8,787 nt of DNA from Phycisphaerae bacterium (GCA_016794945.1 JAEUIX010000139.1:1-8787), one strand, 5' to 3'; positions 1 to 6,182 are shown, counted from the stretch's first letter. A program made the numbers and translations. The notes: a model not told the origin generated them from the sequence alone.

Positions 1-10
1 AGTGCGGACT

Positions 11-40
11 CGCGGCATCGGACGCATCGTAGATGCCGCG
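11..40. repeat. Short perfect inverted repeat downstream of the kinase gene
   Basis: The arms CGCGGCATC (11-19) and GATGCCGCG (32-40) are exact reverse complements with a 12-base loop, which itself repeats GCATCG. The hairpin lies about 70 bases beyond the kinase stop on the minus strand. No T-run follows on either strand, so it is not a classical intrinsic terminator. An ATG on the minus strand at 27-25 opens nine codons (MRPMPRVRT) to the window edge and could begin another gene of the same operon, but this is too short to judge. Nothing else is visible in 1-109. Confidence 0.3.
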
Positions 41-109
41 TGAAGCGCCGCCGCCGGCACGAACGCAGGCTCCCCAGATTCCCCCGCCGTGAGGAACCTG
101 TCGGTTGCG

Positions 110-907
110 TCAGGCCTCCGTCGGGGCCAGCGGGTTCACGCGGGGGGTTGGATCGCCATGGGCCGCGACGATCTCCGCGGCCTTCCTGAACAGGGCCTTC
201 CACTCGCCGCCGTCGGCCGCCGCCCGGCAGGCGCACACCGCCATCGACCGGCTCGGTCGGCGCCCGACGCCGGTCGGTTCGAGCCACAGCGACGCCAGCA
301 TGGCCGGCCGGTCGGCGCTCCCGCCCCTGCGCACCCCGTCGGGATCGATGATGACCAGCGTCGGCAGGGCGTCGGAACACGCGGGCGCGGCCAGGATCAG
401 GTTGGACGGCTTGCAGTCGCGGTAGCGGAGTCCCGCGCCGGCGATCCGGCGCACGAGCCAGCCGGCGGCGCGCGCCAGGGCGTGAGCGCGGTCGACCGAG
501 GGCCGCCCCTCCGCCCACGCGTGCAGGAGCGTCGGGCCGTCGATGGCCTCGAACACGGCCAGCGCGATCGGTCCCTGCTCGCAGCGTGCGTCGCAGATCG
601 CCAGCACCCGCGAGACCGGCAGCCCGGCGCGCTCGAGCCGGCGGGCCCCCCGGCACTGCCGGCGCAGCGGCAGCAGCCCCAGGGCCAGCCGAAGGCGGTC
701 GCGCCGCCGGTCCAGGCGCACGGACTTGACCACCACGGCCCGTCCGAGCAGCGTTCCGGCGTGCACGGTCCGGCGGTCCTGCCGCTTGAGCAGCCGCCAG
801 CTGTCGAGCCGCGTCTGCTCCAGTGCCCGCGACCACGGGCCGGAGTCCGCCGTGAACGGCCGCGCCGGCCGGACGCGCCGCAGCGGGCCCAGCGCCCAGC
901 CGCTCAC
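110..907 (-). CDS. Lipopolysaccharide kinase-like protein (WaaP/InaA/Kdo kinase family)
   Basis: A 265-residue protein with a small kinase fold of the type that phosphorylates LPS core sugars (WaaP, KdkA, InaA), acting in the cytoplasm on a nascent glycolipid with ATP. Visible motifs: the VAIK-type lysine K61 (GRAVVVKSVR, 55-64), a helix segment RRLERAGLPVSRVLA (89-103) matching the usual 'GlpvP' region, the catalytic loop YRDCKPSNLIL (162-172) with D164 and N169, and an IIDPDGV segment (186-192) replacing DFG. The usual His/Tyr before the loop Asp is Y162-R163 here. The length is normal for the family. I chose the GTG start at 907 because it overlaps the stop of the upstream glycosyltransferase (GTGA), implying translational coupling; the open frame runs further upstream only as a shadow of that gene. 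The exact substrate cannot be read from sequence. An atypical small-molecule or RIO-like kinase is the main alternative. Confidence 0.75.
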   Translation of the reverse strand: MSGWALGPLRRVRPARPFTADSGPWSRALEQTRLDSWRLLKRQDRRTVHAGTLLGRAVVVKSVRLDRRRDRLRLALGLLPLRRQCRGARRLERAGLPVSRVLAICDARCEQGPIALAVFEAIDGPTLLHAWAEGRPSVDRAHALARAAGWLVRRIAGAGLRYRDCKPSNLILAAPACSDALPTLVIIDPDGVRRGGSADRPAMLASLWLEPTGVGRRPSRSMAVCACRAAADGGEWKALFRKAAEIVAAHGDPTPRVNPLAPTEA

Positions 908-1686
908 GGCTCGGAGTCCCGGCCGTTGGTGCGTCCGAGCTCGATGAGCGCCACGTGCTTGGCCGCCGAGGCGATGCACGCGCTGCTGGCGGCGAGCCAC
1001 CCCGGCCACCCGTCGAGGAACGAGCGCTTGACGACCAGCTGCTTGAGGAACGCGCCGCACGGCGACACCACCAGACGGAACGGGCCGGATCGCTTCCCCG
1101 CGGCGTGCAGCTCGTCGGCGCTGATCCTGCCGTACTGGACCTGCTTGTGCAGGAACTCGATGAAGGTGCTGATCGAGTCGTGCCTCAGCACGCCGTCGAG
1201 CCGCCGCGGACGCACCGAGGGATCGACCGGCGTGAGCACGTCGTGCGGGTCGCGCCCCGCCCAACGGGCCGAGCCGGCTCGGACCAGGCGCGTGCGCCAC
1301 TCCGGCTGCCACGCGTGCTTCAGCGGCCGGGCGCGGTAGTACACCACCCGGCGCACCGCCAGGGCCGGCTCGCCCGGCTCGCCGCCGGCGAACGCCCGCC
1401 GGATCGATTCGGCCAGGTCCGGCCGGACCGACTCGTCGCTGTCGATCGACAGGATCCACGGCTGGCGGCACGCCTCCAGCGCCCGCTGCTTGGTGCGGAT
1501 GTGGCCCAGCCACTGCGTCCGCTCCACGCGCACGCCGCGCGACTCCAGCAACTCGATCGTGCCGTCGGTCGAGCCGTTGTCGAGCGCCACGATCTCCGCC
1601 GCGAGGTCCCGCACCGAGTCCACCGCGGCGCCGATCGTGCCGACGTTGTCCCTGCACACGATGGCGACCGAGAGCGGCAGCGGCAT
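904..1686 (-). CDS. Family 2 glycosyltransferase, WaaE/KdtX-like
   Basis: A 260-residue GT-A fold enzyme that would transfer a sugar from a nucleotide donor to an envelope glycolipid at the inner face of the membrane. The N-terminus MPLPLSVAIVCRDN is the first Rossmann strand. DNGSTDGT (36-43) is the donor-binding motif. IDSDE (81-85) carries the metal-binding DxD (D82, D84). HAWQPEWRTRLVRAGSARW (124-142) followed by DPHD (146-149) resembles the acceptor region of the WaaE/KdtX branch (LPS core beta-glucosyltransferases). A hydrophobic stretch around 223-250 near the C-terminus could touch the membrane. The ATG at 1686 gives the family's normal N-terminus although no Shine-Dalgarno is seen. 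It lies 32 bases after alanine racemase and overlaps the kinase gene by 4 bases, so it is probably part of a three-gene operon. The family is secure; the precise donor and acceptor are inference. Confidence 0.85.
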   Translation of the reverse strand: MPLPLSVAIVCRDNVGTIGAAVDSVRDLAAEIVALDNGSTDGTIELLESRGVRVERTQWLGHIRTKQRALEACRQPWILSIDSDESVRPDLAESIRRAFAGGEPGEPALAVRRVVYYRARPLKHAWQPEWRTRLVRAGSARWAGRDPHDVLTPVDPSVRPRRLDGVLRHDSISTFIEFLHKQVQYGRISADELHAAGKRSGPFRLVVSPCGAFLKQLVVKRSFLDGWPGWLAASSACIASAAKHVALIELGRTNGRDSEP

Positions 1687-1702
1687 CGCAGCGATCGTAT
1701 CA

Positions 1703-1717
1703 GCGGGCTCCGCCCGC
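1703..1717. repeat. Small GC hairpin between alr and the glycosyltransferase gene
   Basis: GCGGGC (1703-1708), a 3-base loop TCC, then GCCCGC (1712-1717). It sits in the 32-base gap between the two minus-strand genes. It is not followed by a T-run in the direction of transcription, so termination is unlikely. It may only modulate translation of the downstream gene, or be chance in this composition. Confidence 0.25.
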
Positions 1718-1718
1718 C

Positions 1719-3074
1719 TCAGGCGGCGCTGACAGCGCGCCGTGCCCGCTCGGCGGCCGCGGCGGCCGCCGCCGCGGCGTCAACGCAAGGGTGGTCCCGG
1801 CCCGGCTCTCCGGCGGTGCGGCCGTGGGCCGTGGTGGAGGCGAGGTAGTGCCGTTCAACCCCCGCGCCGATGCGGGAGAGCAAATCGTGCGTGATGGTGC
1901 CGGCCGTGCGGGCCAGCGTGGGCAGGTGGTTGGGCGCGCCGCGGGTCCGGCCGACGAGCTCGACCTCGGCGTTCACCGCACCGAACCGCTCCGGCAGGTC
2001 GGTCACGTCGACCGTGATCTGGTCCATGCTGACGCGCCCGACGATGGGCGCGAAGACCACGTCGGCCTCGGCCCCGGAAGCGTCGCTCACCGGCACGCGC
2101 AGCCACGGCCGACCGGTCAGCCCCACCGTGCCGACGTTGCCCAGGGAGATCGGCAATCCCGCGGCGTAGCCCACCGGCACCAGCGCGATGCGGCTCGGAC
2201 GCCGGGTGACAAAGGTCTTGCCGTAGCCGACCGGCCATCCCGCCGGCACGTCCTGCACGTGCACGATGCGCGACACCCAGCGGACGGCCGGCTCGAGCCC
2301 CGACGCCTGGCGCGCGAACTGCACGCCGGGCGAGGCCATGTCCTCCAGCCCGTAGCCGTACAGGCCCTGGCCGATGCGGACCATCGTCCCGTGCAGCGAG
2401 GCCGACCGGAGCAGCGCCGCCGTGTTGGCGGCGTGCACGGCGCACGGGCCGTGCCCGCGCTCGGCGGCGCGGACGAGCAGCGGCTTGACGCGCTCGATCC
2501 AGAGCCGGAAGCGCCGGGCCTGCTCGTCGGTGAACTCGCTGTCGGCCGCGGGGCTCGAAAAATGCGTCATGGCCCCGGCCAGCCGCAGGCGCGACCCGTT
2601 GACGATCGTCTCGGCCGTGCGCTCGGCCTGGTCGCCGAGGCACCCCCCGCGCGACAGGCCGGTGTCCAGTTGCACGTGGCAGGGCAGGGTGACACCCATG
2701 CGCGTGGCCAGCGCGGCGAGGTCGGCGGCCTGCGTCGGGTTGTGGACGACCAAGTGAAGCCGGGAGCGGCTGGCCAGGCGGTAGAGCGCGTCGGCCCGCT
2801 CCATGTGGTGCACGGGCATGAGCACCAGGATCGGCGTCTCGATGGGCAGGTCGGCCAGGGCCCGGGCCTCGTCGAGGCTGTAGACAGCCAGCAGGTCCAC
2901 GCCGGCGGACTCCAGCCGCTTGGCCATCCGCCCCGCGCCCATCGCGTACGCGTCCTGCTTGATCACGGCGCAGAGCCGCACCTTCCCGGGTCCCGCGCCC
3001 TCGGTCATGGAGCGCAGGATGGCGACGTTGCGGTCGACGGCGCCGAGGTCGATCTCGAGGCGGCTGGTGGTCAC
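1719..3074 (-). CDS. alr: Alanine racemase (PLP-dependent) with low-complexity C-terminal tail
   Basis: Interconverts L- and D-alanine in the cytoplasm, supplying D-Ala for peptidoglycan. 451 residues from the GTG start. The N-terminal PLP barrel begins RLEIDLGAV. The PLP lysine is K39 in VIKQDAYAMG (37-46), the same number as in the Geobacillus enzyme. Further conserved positions are R142 (LDTGLSRGG), H171 (THFSS), HAANTAA (214-220), R233 with GQGLYGYG, the probable catalytic tyrosine Y284 (GYGKTF), Y303 in GYAAG (usually GYADG) and GRVSMDQ (346-352). The normal fold ends near 413 (SRIGAGVERHYLAS); the last 38 or so residues are extra and include nine consecutive alanines (433-441). A TTG at 3086 would add four residues, but GTG 3074 has GGAG six bases upstream, so I prefer it. 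It heads a probable operon with the glycosyltransferase and the kinase. Confidence 0.93.
   Translation of the reverse strand: MTTSRLEIDLGAVDRNVAILRSMTEGAGPGKVRLCAVIKQDAYAMGAGRMAKRLESAGVDLLAVYSLDEARALADLPIETPILVLMPVHHMERADALYRLASRSRLHLVVHNPTQAADLAALATRMGVTLPCHVQLDTGLSRGGCLGDQAERTAETIVNGSRLRLAGAMTHFSSPAADSEFTDEQARRFRLWIERVKPLLVRAAERGHGPCAVHAANTAALLRSASLHGTMVRIGQGLYGYGLEDMASPGVQFARQASGLEPAVRWVSRIVHVQDVPAGWPVGYGKTFVTRRPSRIALVPVGYAAGLPISLGNVGTVGLTGRPWLRVPVSDASGAEADVVFAPIVGRVSMDQITVDVTDLPERFGAVNAEVELVGRTRGAPNHLPTLARTAGTITHDLLSRIGAGVERHYLASTTAHGRTAGEPGRDHPCVDAAAAAAAAAERARRAVSAA
1751..1778. repeat. GC-only palindromic tract encoding poly-alanine in alr
   Basis: A run made of GGC/GCC/GCG units, with a perfect 14-bp palindrome at 1759-1772 flanked by further near-symmetry. 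It encodes the nine-alanine stretch in the tail of alanine racemase. Such tracts are prone to replication slippage, so the tail length may vary between strains. Confidence 0.5.
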
Positions 3075-3084
3075 GGAGCGCTCC
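3075..3084 (-). promoter_or_regulatory. Ribosome binding site of alr inside a 10-bp palindrome
   Basis: On the minus strand GGAG (3084-3081) stands six bases before the GTG start at 3074. This decides the start over a TTG at 3086 that has no such signal. The whole decamer GGAGCGCTCC is self-complementary and abuts the start codon. It is the only convincing Shine-Dalgarno in the window; the helicase, peptidase and glycosyltransferase starts lack one. Confidence 0.6.
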
Positions 3085-3114
3085 AACGGGCGGCGCGGGG
3101 GGCACGGGCGGGTC

Positions 3115-3138
3115 GGAACGCCCGCTGGCGGGCGTTCC
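3115..3138. promoter_or_regulatory. Perfect inverted repeat in the alr/helicase divergent region (operator or leader hairpin)
   Basis: The arms GGAACGCCCGC (3115-3125) and GCGGGCGTTCC (3128-3138) are exact reverse complements separated by TG. The element ends 7 bases before the proposed -35 of the helicase promoter and begins 40 bases upstream of the alr start codon. This placement suits an operator bound by a dimeric regulator, or a stable hairpin in the alr leader RNA. It lies between gene starts, so a terminator role is unlikely. The symmetry is seen; the function is inferred. Confidence 0.5.
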
Positions 3139-3145
3139 CGGGCAT

Positions 3146-3174
3146 TTGTATCGACTGCCGTTCGATCCTACGAT
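3146..3174 (+). promoter_or_regulatory. Candidate sigma70-like promoter for the helicase-peptidase unit
   Basis: TTGTAT (3146-3151) and TACGAT (3169-3174) with an exact 17-base spacer, in the one noticeably AT-richer patch of the region. Matches to consensus are 3/6 and 4/6. Transcription would start near 3181, leaving a leader of about 95 bases before the helicase ATG. On the other strand TACAAA (3150-3145) is a possible -10 for alr, but no good partner -35 is seen. The rest of the 202-base gap up to 3276 shows no gene. Confidence 0.4.
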
Positions 3175-3276
3175 GAATCCGAGCGTCGGGCCGGGGCGCC
3201 CGGGGCACATCGCCCGCCAACCAGCCCGTTCCCGCGGCGGCGACGCCGTCGATCCGCGACGCGACCCTGCACGACT

Positions 3277-4797
3277 ATGAACTCAACCCACCCTTCCACC
3301 GACCCCAACGCCGCGGCGCCAGGCCCCGAGGCTCACGGCCAACTCATGCCCCACGCGCCGGCGACCGGCGACCTGTTCGAGGAGGGGGTCCAGAACTTCG
3401 AGCAGCTCGGGCTGCGGTCGAGCGTGCTCAAGGGGCTCAAGGAGGCGGGGTTCGAGCGGCCGACCAAGATCCAGGCGATGCTGATCCCGCCGATCATGGC
3501 CGGCAAGGACATGCTCGGCCAGGCCAAGACCGGCTCGGGCAAGACCGCCGCGTTCGCGCTGCCGCTGCTGCACGCGCTGGACAAGGACGCCCAGTTCCAG
3601 GCGCTCGTGCTCGTGCCGACGCGCGAGCTGTGCGTGCAGGTGGCGCGCGAGATCAACGAGCTGGGCAAGCACACGCCCATCAAGGCCGCCGCGGTCTACG
3701 GGGGCGAGCGGATCAACCAGCAGGTCGAGACGATCAAGCGCGGGGCGCACATCGTGGTCTCGACGCCCGGCCGGCTGATGGACATGATGGAGCGGGGGTA
3801 CGTCCACCTGCGGGCCATCAAGCACGTGGTGCTCGACGAAGTGGACCGGATGCTGGACATCGGCTTCCGCGAGGACATCCGCCGGATCCTCAAGCAGTGC
3901 CCCTCCGAACGCCAGACGGTCTTCGTCTCGGCCACGCTCCCCGAGGAGGTCGAGCGGCTGGCCCGCGGCTACTCCAGGAACCCCGAGCGGGTGATCGCCA
4001 TCGCCAAGGGCGCCATGACCACGGCGGCCGTGCGGCAGTTCTACCTGGCCGTGCAGCCGTGGGACCGCCGGCGCCTGCTGCTGCACCTGCTGACGCACGA
4101 GGAGCCCGCGCTGACGGTGGTGTTCTGCCGGACCAAGCGCACGGTGGACGAACTGGCCGAGTACCTCGTTCGGCACAAGATCGACGCGCACCCCATGCAC
4201 GGCGACATGTACCAGTCCAAGCGGAACAAGGTCATCGAGAAGCTGCACAAGGGCGACCTGTCGGTGCTCGTGGCCAGCGACCTGGCGGCTCGCGGGCTGG
4301 ACGTCGACGGCATCACCCACGTCATCAACTACGACATCCCCGAGGATCCCGAGGTCTACGTGCACCGCATCGGTCGCACCGCCCGCATCGGGCGTGAGGG
4401 CGTGGCCTGGACCTTCGTCATGCCCGACCAGGGCGAGCTGCTGACCAACATCGAAAGCCTCATCAACGCCGAGGTGCCCAAGCTCGACTACCCGGACTTC
4501 AAGCCCTCGCCGCCCCCGCCCGGACGCGTGGCCCTCCAGCCCGGCGGGCCCGTCAGCGAGGCCAAGGCCAACCAGTTCAACCGCTACGCCTACAGCGCAA
4601 CTCCCCCGCTGCCCGTCGTCGCAGCCGAGCCCGCCAAGGCCGCCGCCGACCCGCGCTTCCCCGGCGGCGTCGTGCCCAGCAAGCTCCCGCCCAAGAGGAT
4701 GTTCGGCAAGGTCAAGACCGCCCACGGCATGAAGCAGGCGATCGACGCGACGCTCAAGACCGAGCCGCCGCCGCCGCCCAAGCCCGACAACGGCTGA
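3277..4797 (+). CDS. DEAD-box family ATP-dependent RNA helicase (DEVD variant)
   Basis: A 506-residue RNA-unwinding ATPase with two RecA-like domains, probably acting in ribosome assembly or RNA turnover. Motifs in order: Q motif with F41, GFERPTKIQ (58-66); Walker A AKTGSGKT (83-90); Ia PTRELCVQ (114-121); GG 142-143; Ib TPGR (163-166); II DEVD (187-190, usually DEAD); III SAT (218-220); IV VVFCRTK (281-287); V ASDLAARGLD (333-342); VI HRIGRTARIG (363-372, usually GRTGR). The core resembles the RhlE/CshA group and is complete. After about 405 the protein is a Pro/Ala-rich tail with some basic patches (KLPPKRMFGKVK, 469-480) and PPPPPKP near the end; no known RNA-binding domain is seen. The ATG at 3277 is the first ATG before the Q motif and follows the candidate promoter. 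The frame stays open far upstream, but that part overlaps alr on the opposite strand. No Shine-Dalgarno is visible. Confidence 0.92.
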   Translation: MNSTHPSTDPNAAAPGPEAHGQLMPHAPATGDLFEEGVQNFEQLGLRSSVLKGLKEAGFERPTKIQAMLIPPIMAGKDMLGQAKTGSGKTAAFALPLLHALDKDAQFQALVLVPTRELCVQVAREINELGKHTPIKAAAVYGGERINQQVETIKRGAHIVVSTPGRLMDMMERGYVHLRAIKHVVLDEVDRMLDIGFREDIRRILKQCPSERQTVFVSATLPEEVERLARGYSRNPERVIAIAKGAMTTAAVRQFYLAVQPWDRRRLLLHLLTHEEPALTVVFCRTKRTVDELAEYLVRHKIDAHPMHGDMYQSKRNKVIEKLHKGDLSVLVASDLAARGLDVDGITHVINYDIPEDPEVYVHRIGRTARIGREGVAWTFVMPDQGELLTNIESLINAEVPKLDYPDFKPSPPPPGRVALQPGGPVSEAKANQFNRYAYSATPPLPVVAAEPAKAAADPRFPGGVVPSKLPPKRMFGKVKTAHGMKQAIDATLKTEPPPPPKPDNG

Positions 4798-4823
4798 TCG
4801 CCCGACGCCTCTACCATGCGGGC

Positions 4824-6173
4824 ATGTCGCTCTCGCCCGCGCCCCACCCGCCGAGCATCCGCACCCTGCTGGAACTCACGGGCATCCCCACCGCCGCGGG
4901 ACGCGAGCACCGGGTCGTCGCGTTCATCGAGCGGTGGGTCGCCGCACGCCCGGCGCTGCGACTGGCTTCGGACAAGGCGGGGAACCTGATCGTGTCGATG
5001 AAGCGCCCCCCCAGGCGCGCGCGGGCCGCCGCCGCCCCGCTCTTCATCACCGCGCACCTCGACCACCCCGCCTTCGTCGTCGAGCGCATCGTCGCGCCCG
5101 GCACCCTGGAACTGTCGTTCCGCGGCGGCGTCAACGAGGTCTACTTCACCGACGCCCCCATCACCCTGCACCTGGCCGACGGGCGCACCGCCTCGGCCAC
5201 CCTCATCGGCAAGGCCCCGGCCGGCACGCCCGCCGGCCAGCACTACCTGGCCGAGCTCGCCGACGCCGACGAGCACCTGGCCGATTCGATCGCCGTCGGC
5301 GATGTGGCGACCTGGCTGCTGCTGCCGCCGGAGATCGACGGCGACGGCGTGCTGCACACCCCCTGCTGCGACGACCTGGCCGCCGCCGCCGCGGCCCTGG
5401 CGGCGATGGACGAAATCCTGGCTCGGCGCGCCACGGGTGCGACGGTCCAGGACGTGCGGCTGCTGTTCACGCGCGCCGAGGAGATCGGCTTCGTCGGCGC
5501 GATCGCGGCGGTGAAGCTCGGGTCGCTCCCCCGGGGCGCGCGGGTGATCGCCCTGGAGAACAGCCGCGCGTTCGCCGATGCGCCGGTGGGCGGCGGGCCC
5601 ATCGTGCGCGTGGGCGACCGGCTGAGCATCTTCACGCCGTGGCTCACGGCGGCGTGCGCGCAGCGCGCCGAGGAGCTGTTCGGCGGCCCGTCGACGCCGA
5701 CGGCCTCGCAGACCGTCAAGGCCTCGCCCCCCCGCCCGTGGCAGCGCAAGCTGATGGCCGGCGGCGCGTGCGAGGCGAGCGTGTTCTGCATCGCCGGGTA
5801 CGACGCGACCTGCCTCTGCCTGCCGCTGGGCAACTACCACAACATGGCGCACCTCGACGCGGTGCAGGCCGGCACCTACGACGCGTCGCGCCTCGGCCCG
5901 CCCCGCTGCGCCCGCGAGTTCATCCACACGCGCGACTTCCTCGGCCTGGTCGACCTGCTGGTGGGCCTGGGCGAGCGCCTGCCCGCCCCCGCCCGGGCCG
6001 GCGGCCTGGGCGAGCGGTTCGAGCGGCTGTACAACGAGCGCGCGTACGTGCTCGGGGACGCGCCCGCCGCGAAGGCTCCGCGCCGATCGTCGCCCGCGGC
6101 GGCCGCACGACGCGCCGCCGGCAAGCCCGCCCGACCGGCGCGCGCCCCGCGGCCCGGCAAGCGCCGGCGGTGA
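4824..6173 (+). CDS. Zinc aminopeptidase-like hydrolase of the M42/M20 superfamily
   Basis: 449 residues, probably a cytoplasmic two-metal peptidase that trims peptides, or a relative acting on another amide. Ligand motifs in order: AHLDHPAF (77-84) with H78 and D80; TPCCDDLAAA (179-188) with D183/D184 as the bridging aspartate; TRAEEIGFVGA (216-226) with E219 as general base and E220 as ligand; IALENSRAF (242-250) with E245 where M42 enzymes usually have Asp; and a C-terminal His from LGNYHNM (335-341) or EFIHTRD (365-371). Residues 84-165 correspond to the inserted beta domain of M42. The last 35 or so residues (about 415-449) are a basic Ala/Pro/Arg/Lys tail, rather like histone H1 tails, absent from standard family members. 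There is no signal peptide. The ATG at 4824 is 26 bases after the helicase stop, suggesting co-transcription; no Shine-Dalgarno is evident. The superfamily is well supported; the exact substrate is unknown. Confidence 0.82.
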   Translation: MSLSPAPHPPSIRTLLELTGIPTAAGREHRVVAFIERWVAARPALRLASDKAGNLIVSMKRPPRRARAAAAPLFITAHLDHPAFVVERIVAPGTLELSFRGGVNEVYFTDAPITLHLADGRTASATLIGKAPAGTPAGQHYLAELADADEHLADSIAVGDVATWLLLPPEIDGDGVLHTPCCDDLAAAAAALAAMDEILARRATGATVQDVRLLFTRAEEIGFVGAIAAVKLGSLPRGARVIALENSRAFADAPVGGGPIVRVGDRLSIFTPWLTAACAQRAEELFGGPSTPTASQTVKASPPRPWQRKLMAGGACEASVFCIAGYDATCLCLPLGNYHNMAHLDAVQAGTYDASRLGPPRCAREFIHTRDFLGLVDLLVGLGERLPAPARAGGLGERFERLYNERAYVLGDAPAAKAPRRSSPAAAARRAAGKPARPARAPRPGKRRR

Positions 6174-6180
6174 CCGGCGC
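6161..6180. terminator. GC-rich hairpin at the convergent gene ends, possible terminator
   Basis: GCGCCGG (6161-6167), a 6-base loop that contains the peptidase TGA stop, and CCGGCGC (6174-6180). The plus-strand sequence after it is pyrimidine-rich (GTTCACTTCTTCTTG) but lacks a true T-run, and it forms a second short stem, CGTTCA (6180-6185) with TGAACG (6194-6199). Its position in the 9-base gap between convergent genes suits a bidirectional terminator. The lack of U-tracts keeps confidence low. Confidence 0.35.
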
Positions 6181-6182
6181 GT

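Noticed and set aside
1..27. Possible start of another minus-strand gene (ATG at 27, MRPMPRVRT)
   Set aside because: Only nine codons are visible and there is no Shine-Dalgarno. It cannot be distinguished from chance.
89..1339. Long open frame on the plus strand opposite the kinase and glycosyltransferase
   Set aside because: Its translation is Arg/Ala/Gly/Pro-rich with no family motifs. It is the antisense shadow of two recognisable genes in GC-rich DNA.
908..1657. Upstream extension of the kinase reading frame to 1657
   Set aside because: The added 250 residues are an out-of-frame shadow of the glycosyltransferase. The GTG at 907 overlapping the TGA is a better start and gives the normal family length.
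1791..3210. Long open frames on both strands overlapping alanine racemase (plus 1791-3176, minus 1855-3210)
   Set aside because: Both lack recognisable motifs, are strongly compositionally biased and cover the secure alr coding frame.
2920..3276. Upstream extension of the helicase reading frame
   Set aside because: The frame stays open, but this part runs antisense through the start of alr, crosses the candidate promoter and encodes Arg/Pro-rich sequence unlike any helicase N-terminus.
3283..4725. A 480-codon minus-strand frame opposite the helicase
   Set aside because: It is low-complexity His/Asp/Val/Gly/Leu-rich, with no family resemblance. The plus-strand helicase has every expected motif.
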